From: Peptoniphilus sp.
GTDB taxonomy: Bacteria; Bacillota; Clostridia; Tissierellales; Peptoniphilaceae
NCBI GenBank assembly: GCA_029983555.1
Contig: JASBZH010000059.1
Coordinates: forward strand, 1 to 6,849
Direction of reading: 5' to 3'
Length of the DNA: 6,849 nt
Shown here one piece after another: positions 5,656 through 6,849 of the stretch. The number at the start of each line of letters is the position of its first letter. Position 1 is the first letter of the stretch. Position numbers and translations under genes: made by a program. Under the pieces are notes generated by a model. That model ran no database searches, was not told the DNA's origin, and saw nothing but the letters and a program-made list of their open reading frames with translations.

Positions 5656-6672
5656 ATGAACGAGAGTATAAAAAAGGTTGTAATATTTGCAATTTTTATC
5701 TTAGTGTTACTATTATTTTCTCTTACTTCTTTTTTTAGTGAATCTCTTCTTTGGCCAAATTCAGATGTTACAAGAGAATTTGACGGCATTATATTTAACA
5801 ATGCTGAAGGAATTGACGACTTTAATGTATTTAGATCTACAATAGGAAATGGCGACAAAAGGCTAGTTAAATATGACATTAAATTTAATTATAGCGGCGA
5901 AGATTCTACAGCTAGAATTTTGGGTACACCAGTTAGACAAATTTTCTTTGGAGAAGGAGTTAATTATAAAAAATCAAATGCAAATTTAAAGGGCGATTTT
6001 GACAAAGTAAATGAGACTTTATTCCAAGAAAAATTGAGATTAAAAGACTTTTTTAACAAGACAAATAATAAAGAATTTTCTGCGCTTAGTGAAATAAAAT
6101 TAGATTTGTCAGAAGAAATTGGAGAATATGACTTCACAGTTTATTACAAACCTAGTCCACTTTATTTTTCTGGAGCACAAAGAGTTGAAGATGTATCAGT
6201 ATTTGTGACTAATTCAAAAGTAAATGATTGGCAAGAAAGCACAAAGAAAACTGACAGCGTAAAAGAGGCATTCAACAATTCAGGTTACTACATAAATAAA
6301 CTTGAAACTGTAAATGAAAAGTTAGTTAGTAAAATTGCAACATTAAATACAGTATCAACTGTCTTATTTATTCTTATTACAATTGCCACATTGGCTCTTT
6401 TGTGGATCAAGAAGGGTAACTTTAAAATATACTTAGTATCTCTTTTTGTAATGATTCCAACTTTCTATAGATTTATTGGAAAAGGAACTAGCAACTTGGG
6501 AGTTTTAATTGCCTATCCAATTCTTGCTTTCATAGCATCAATTATCGCAAAACTTATTTCTAAAGAAGAAATTAAATTAAATAAAAATGATTTAAAACAG
6601 TCACTTGCTTTTGCTATTTTATATTTCATAGCATCAATTGTATTATTTATAATACCAAGGACGTTCATTTAA
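5656..6672 (+). CDS. Membrane protein of unknown function with a large extracytoplasmic domain
   Basis: I do not recognise the family. The protein has 338 residues and no cysteine. A hydrophobic helix at about 7-27, after a KK pair, looks like a signal anchor. Residues 28-231 are hydrophilic and should lie outside the cell; they mix beta-like stretches (YDFTVYYKPSPLYF, 158-171) with charged segments and a helical stretch (about 200-230) before the membrane. Four further helices follow at about 232-251, 256-274, 280-301 and 315-334. The intervening loops IKKGNFK and SKEEIKLNKNDLK are lysine-rich and fit the cytoplasmic side under the positive-inside rule. It has a strong AAGGAGG site (5644-5650), its own likely promoter and a terminator, so it is a single-gene unit separate from larEBC. 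A nickel-related role cannot be claimed from adjacency alone. Confidence 0.85.
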   Translation: MNESIKKVVIFAIFILVLLLFSLTSFFSESLLWPNSDVTREFDGIIFNNAEGIDDFNVFRSTIGNGDKRLVKYDIKFNYSGEDSTARILGTPVRQIFFGEGVNYKKSNANLKGDFDKVNETLFQEKLRLKDFFNKTNNKEFSALSEIKLDLSEEIGEYDFTVYYKPSPLYFSGAQRVEDVSVFVTNSKVNDWQESTKKTDSVKEAFNNSGYYINKLETVNEKLVSKIATLNTVSTVLFILITIATLALLWIKKGNFKIYLVSLFVMIPTFYRFIGKGTSNLGVLIAYPILAFIASIIAKLISKEEIKLNKNDLKQSLAFAILYFIASIVLFIIPRTFI

Positions 6673-6678
6673 AATATT

Positions 6679-6709
6679 AACTCAACTGCTTATGTAGTTG
6701 AGTTTTTTT
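6679..6709 (+). terminator. Rho-independent terminator after the membrane-protein gene
   Basis: An 11-bp stem with one G-U pair forms between 6679-6689 (AACTCAACTGC) and 6694-6704 (GTAGTTGAGTT) around the loop TTAT. A run of seven T residues (6703-6709) follows. It starts 6 bases after the stop codon. The remaining 140 bases to the window end are AT-rich, with no reading frame or ribosome binding site I can support. Confidence 0.88.
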
Positions 6710-6849
6710 ATATCTATTTTTAAGAAAAAGTTTTTATAAATTAAAAAAATAATTTGTGATATAAATTTTTAAATTTTATATAATTTTAATATTAATTTTT
6801 TATATTGGTAAAAATACCATTTTATTTAAAAACAGATTAAAATTTTAAA

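Noticed and set aside
6806..6819. Small hairpin TGGTA-AAAA-TACCA near the window end
   Set aside because: It has only 5 bp, in very AT-rich DNA with no adjacent gene in the window; too weak to call a terminator or operator.

Overview
The window looks like a piece of chromosome from an AT-rich, probably anaerobic Firmicute (Clostridia/Tissierellia-like). This rests on the very AT-rich intergenic DNA, strong AAGGAGG-type ribosome binding sites, A/T-ending codons and a catabolic-type ornithine carbamoyltransferase. No species can be named from the sequence alone. All seven genes are on the + strand, and there are no RNA genes, mobile elements or CRISPR arrays that I can support.

Layout: (1) 1-267 is the 3' end of arcB (catabolic ornithine carbamoyltransferase), closed by a hairpin terminator at 288-314. 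(2) 452-2687 holds two tandem, 1-nt-spaced paralogues of the LOR/SDH-type (TIGR00300/AgrE C-terminal-like) ornithine cyclodeaminase family, followed by a strong terminator-like hairpin at 2704-2737. (3) 2761-5533 is a compact larE-larB-larC operon with 1-nt and 4-nt overlaps. It encodes the three enzymes that build the nickel-pincer nucleotide (NPN) cofactor first found in lactate racemase. (4) 5656-6672 encodes an unrecognised five-helix membrane protein with its own likely promoter and a clear terminator. (5) 6710-6849 is AT-rich DNA with no supported gene.

How the parts may work together: arcB handles ornithine, citrulline and carbamoyl phosphate, and the paralogous pair most plausibly acts on ornithine (ornithine to proline plus ammonia), so the left half reads as an arginine/ornithine catabolism locus. 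The lar genes make a cofactor, but no larA-type racemase is in the window, so the NPN-dependent enzyme they serve lies elsewhere or is unknown.

The most interesting signal is the cyclodeaminase-like pair. Each copy has lost a different set of the motifs I recall as conserved in single-chain members of the family, which suggests an obligate heteromer with split active-site functions. Second is the three-cysteine form of LarE, which predicts an iron-sulfur-dependent, reusable sulfur transferase instead of a self-sacrificing one. Third is a terminator-like hairpin so close to the larE ribosome binding site that larEBC must be transcribed through it.
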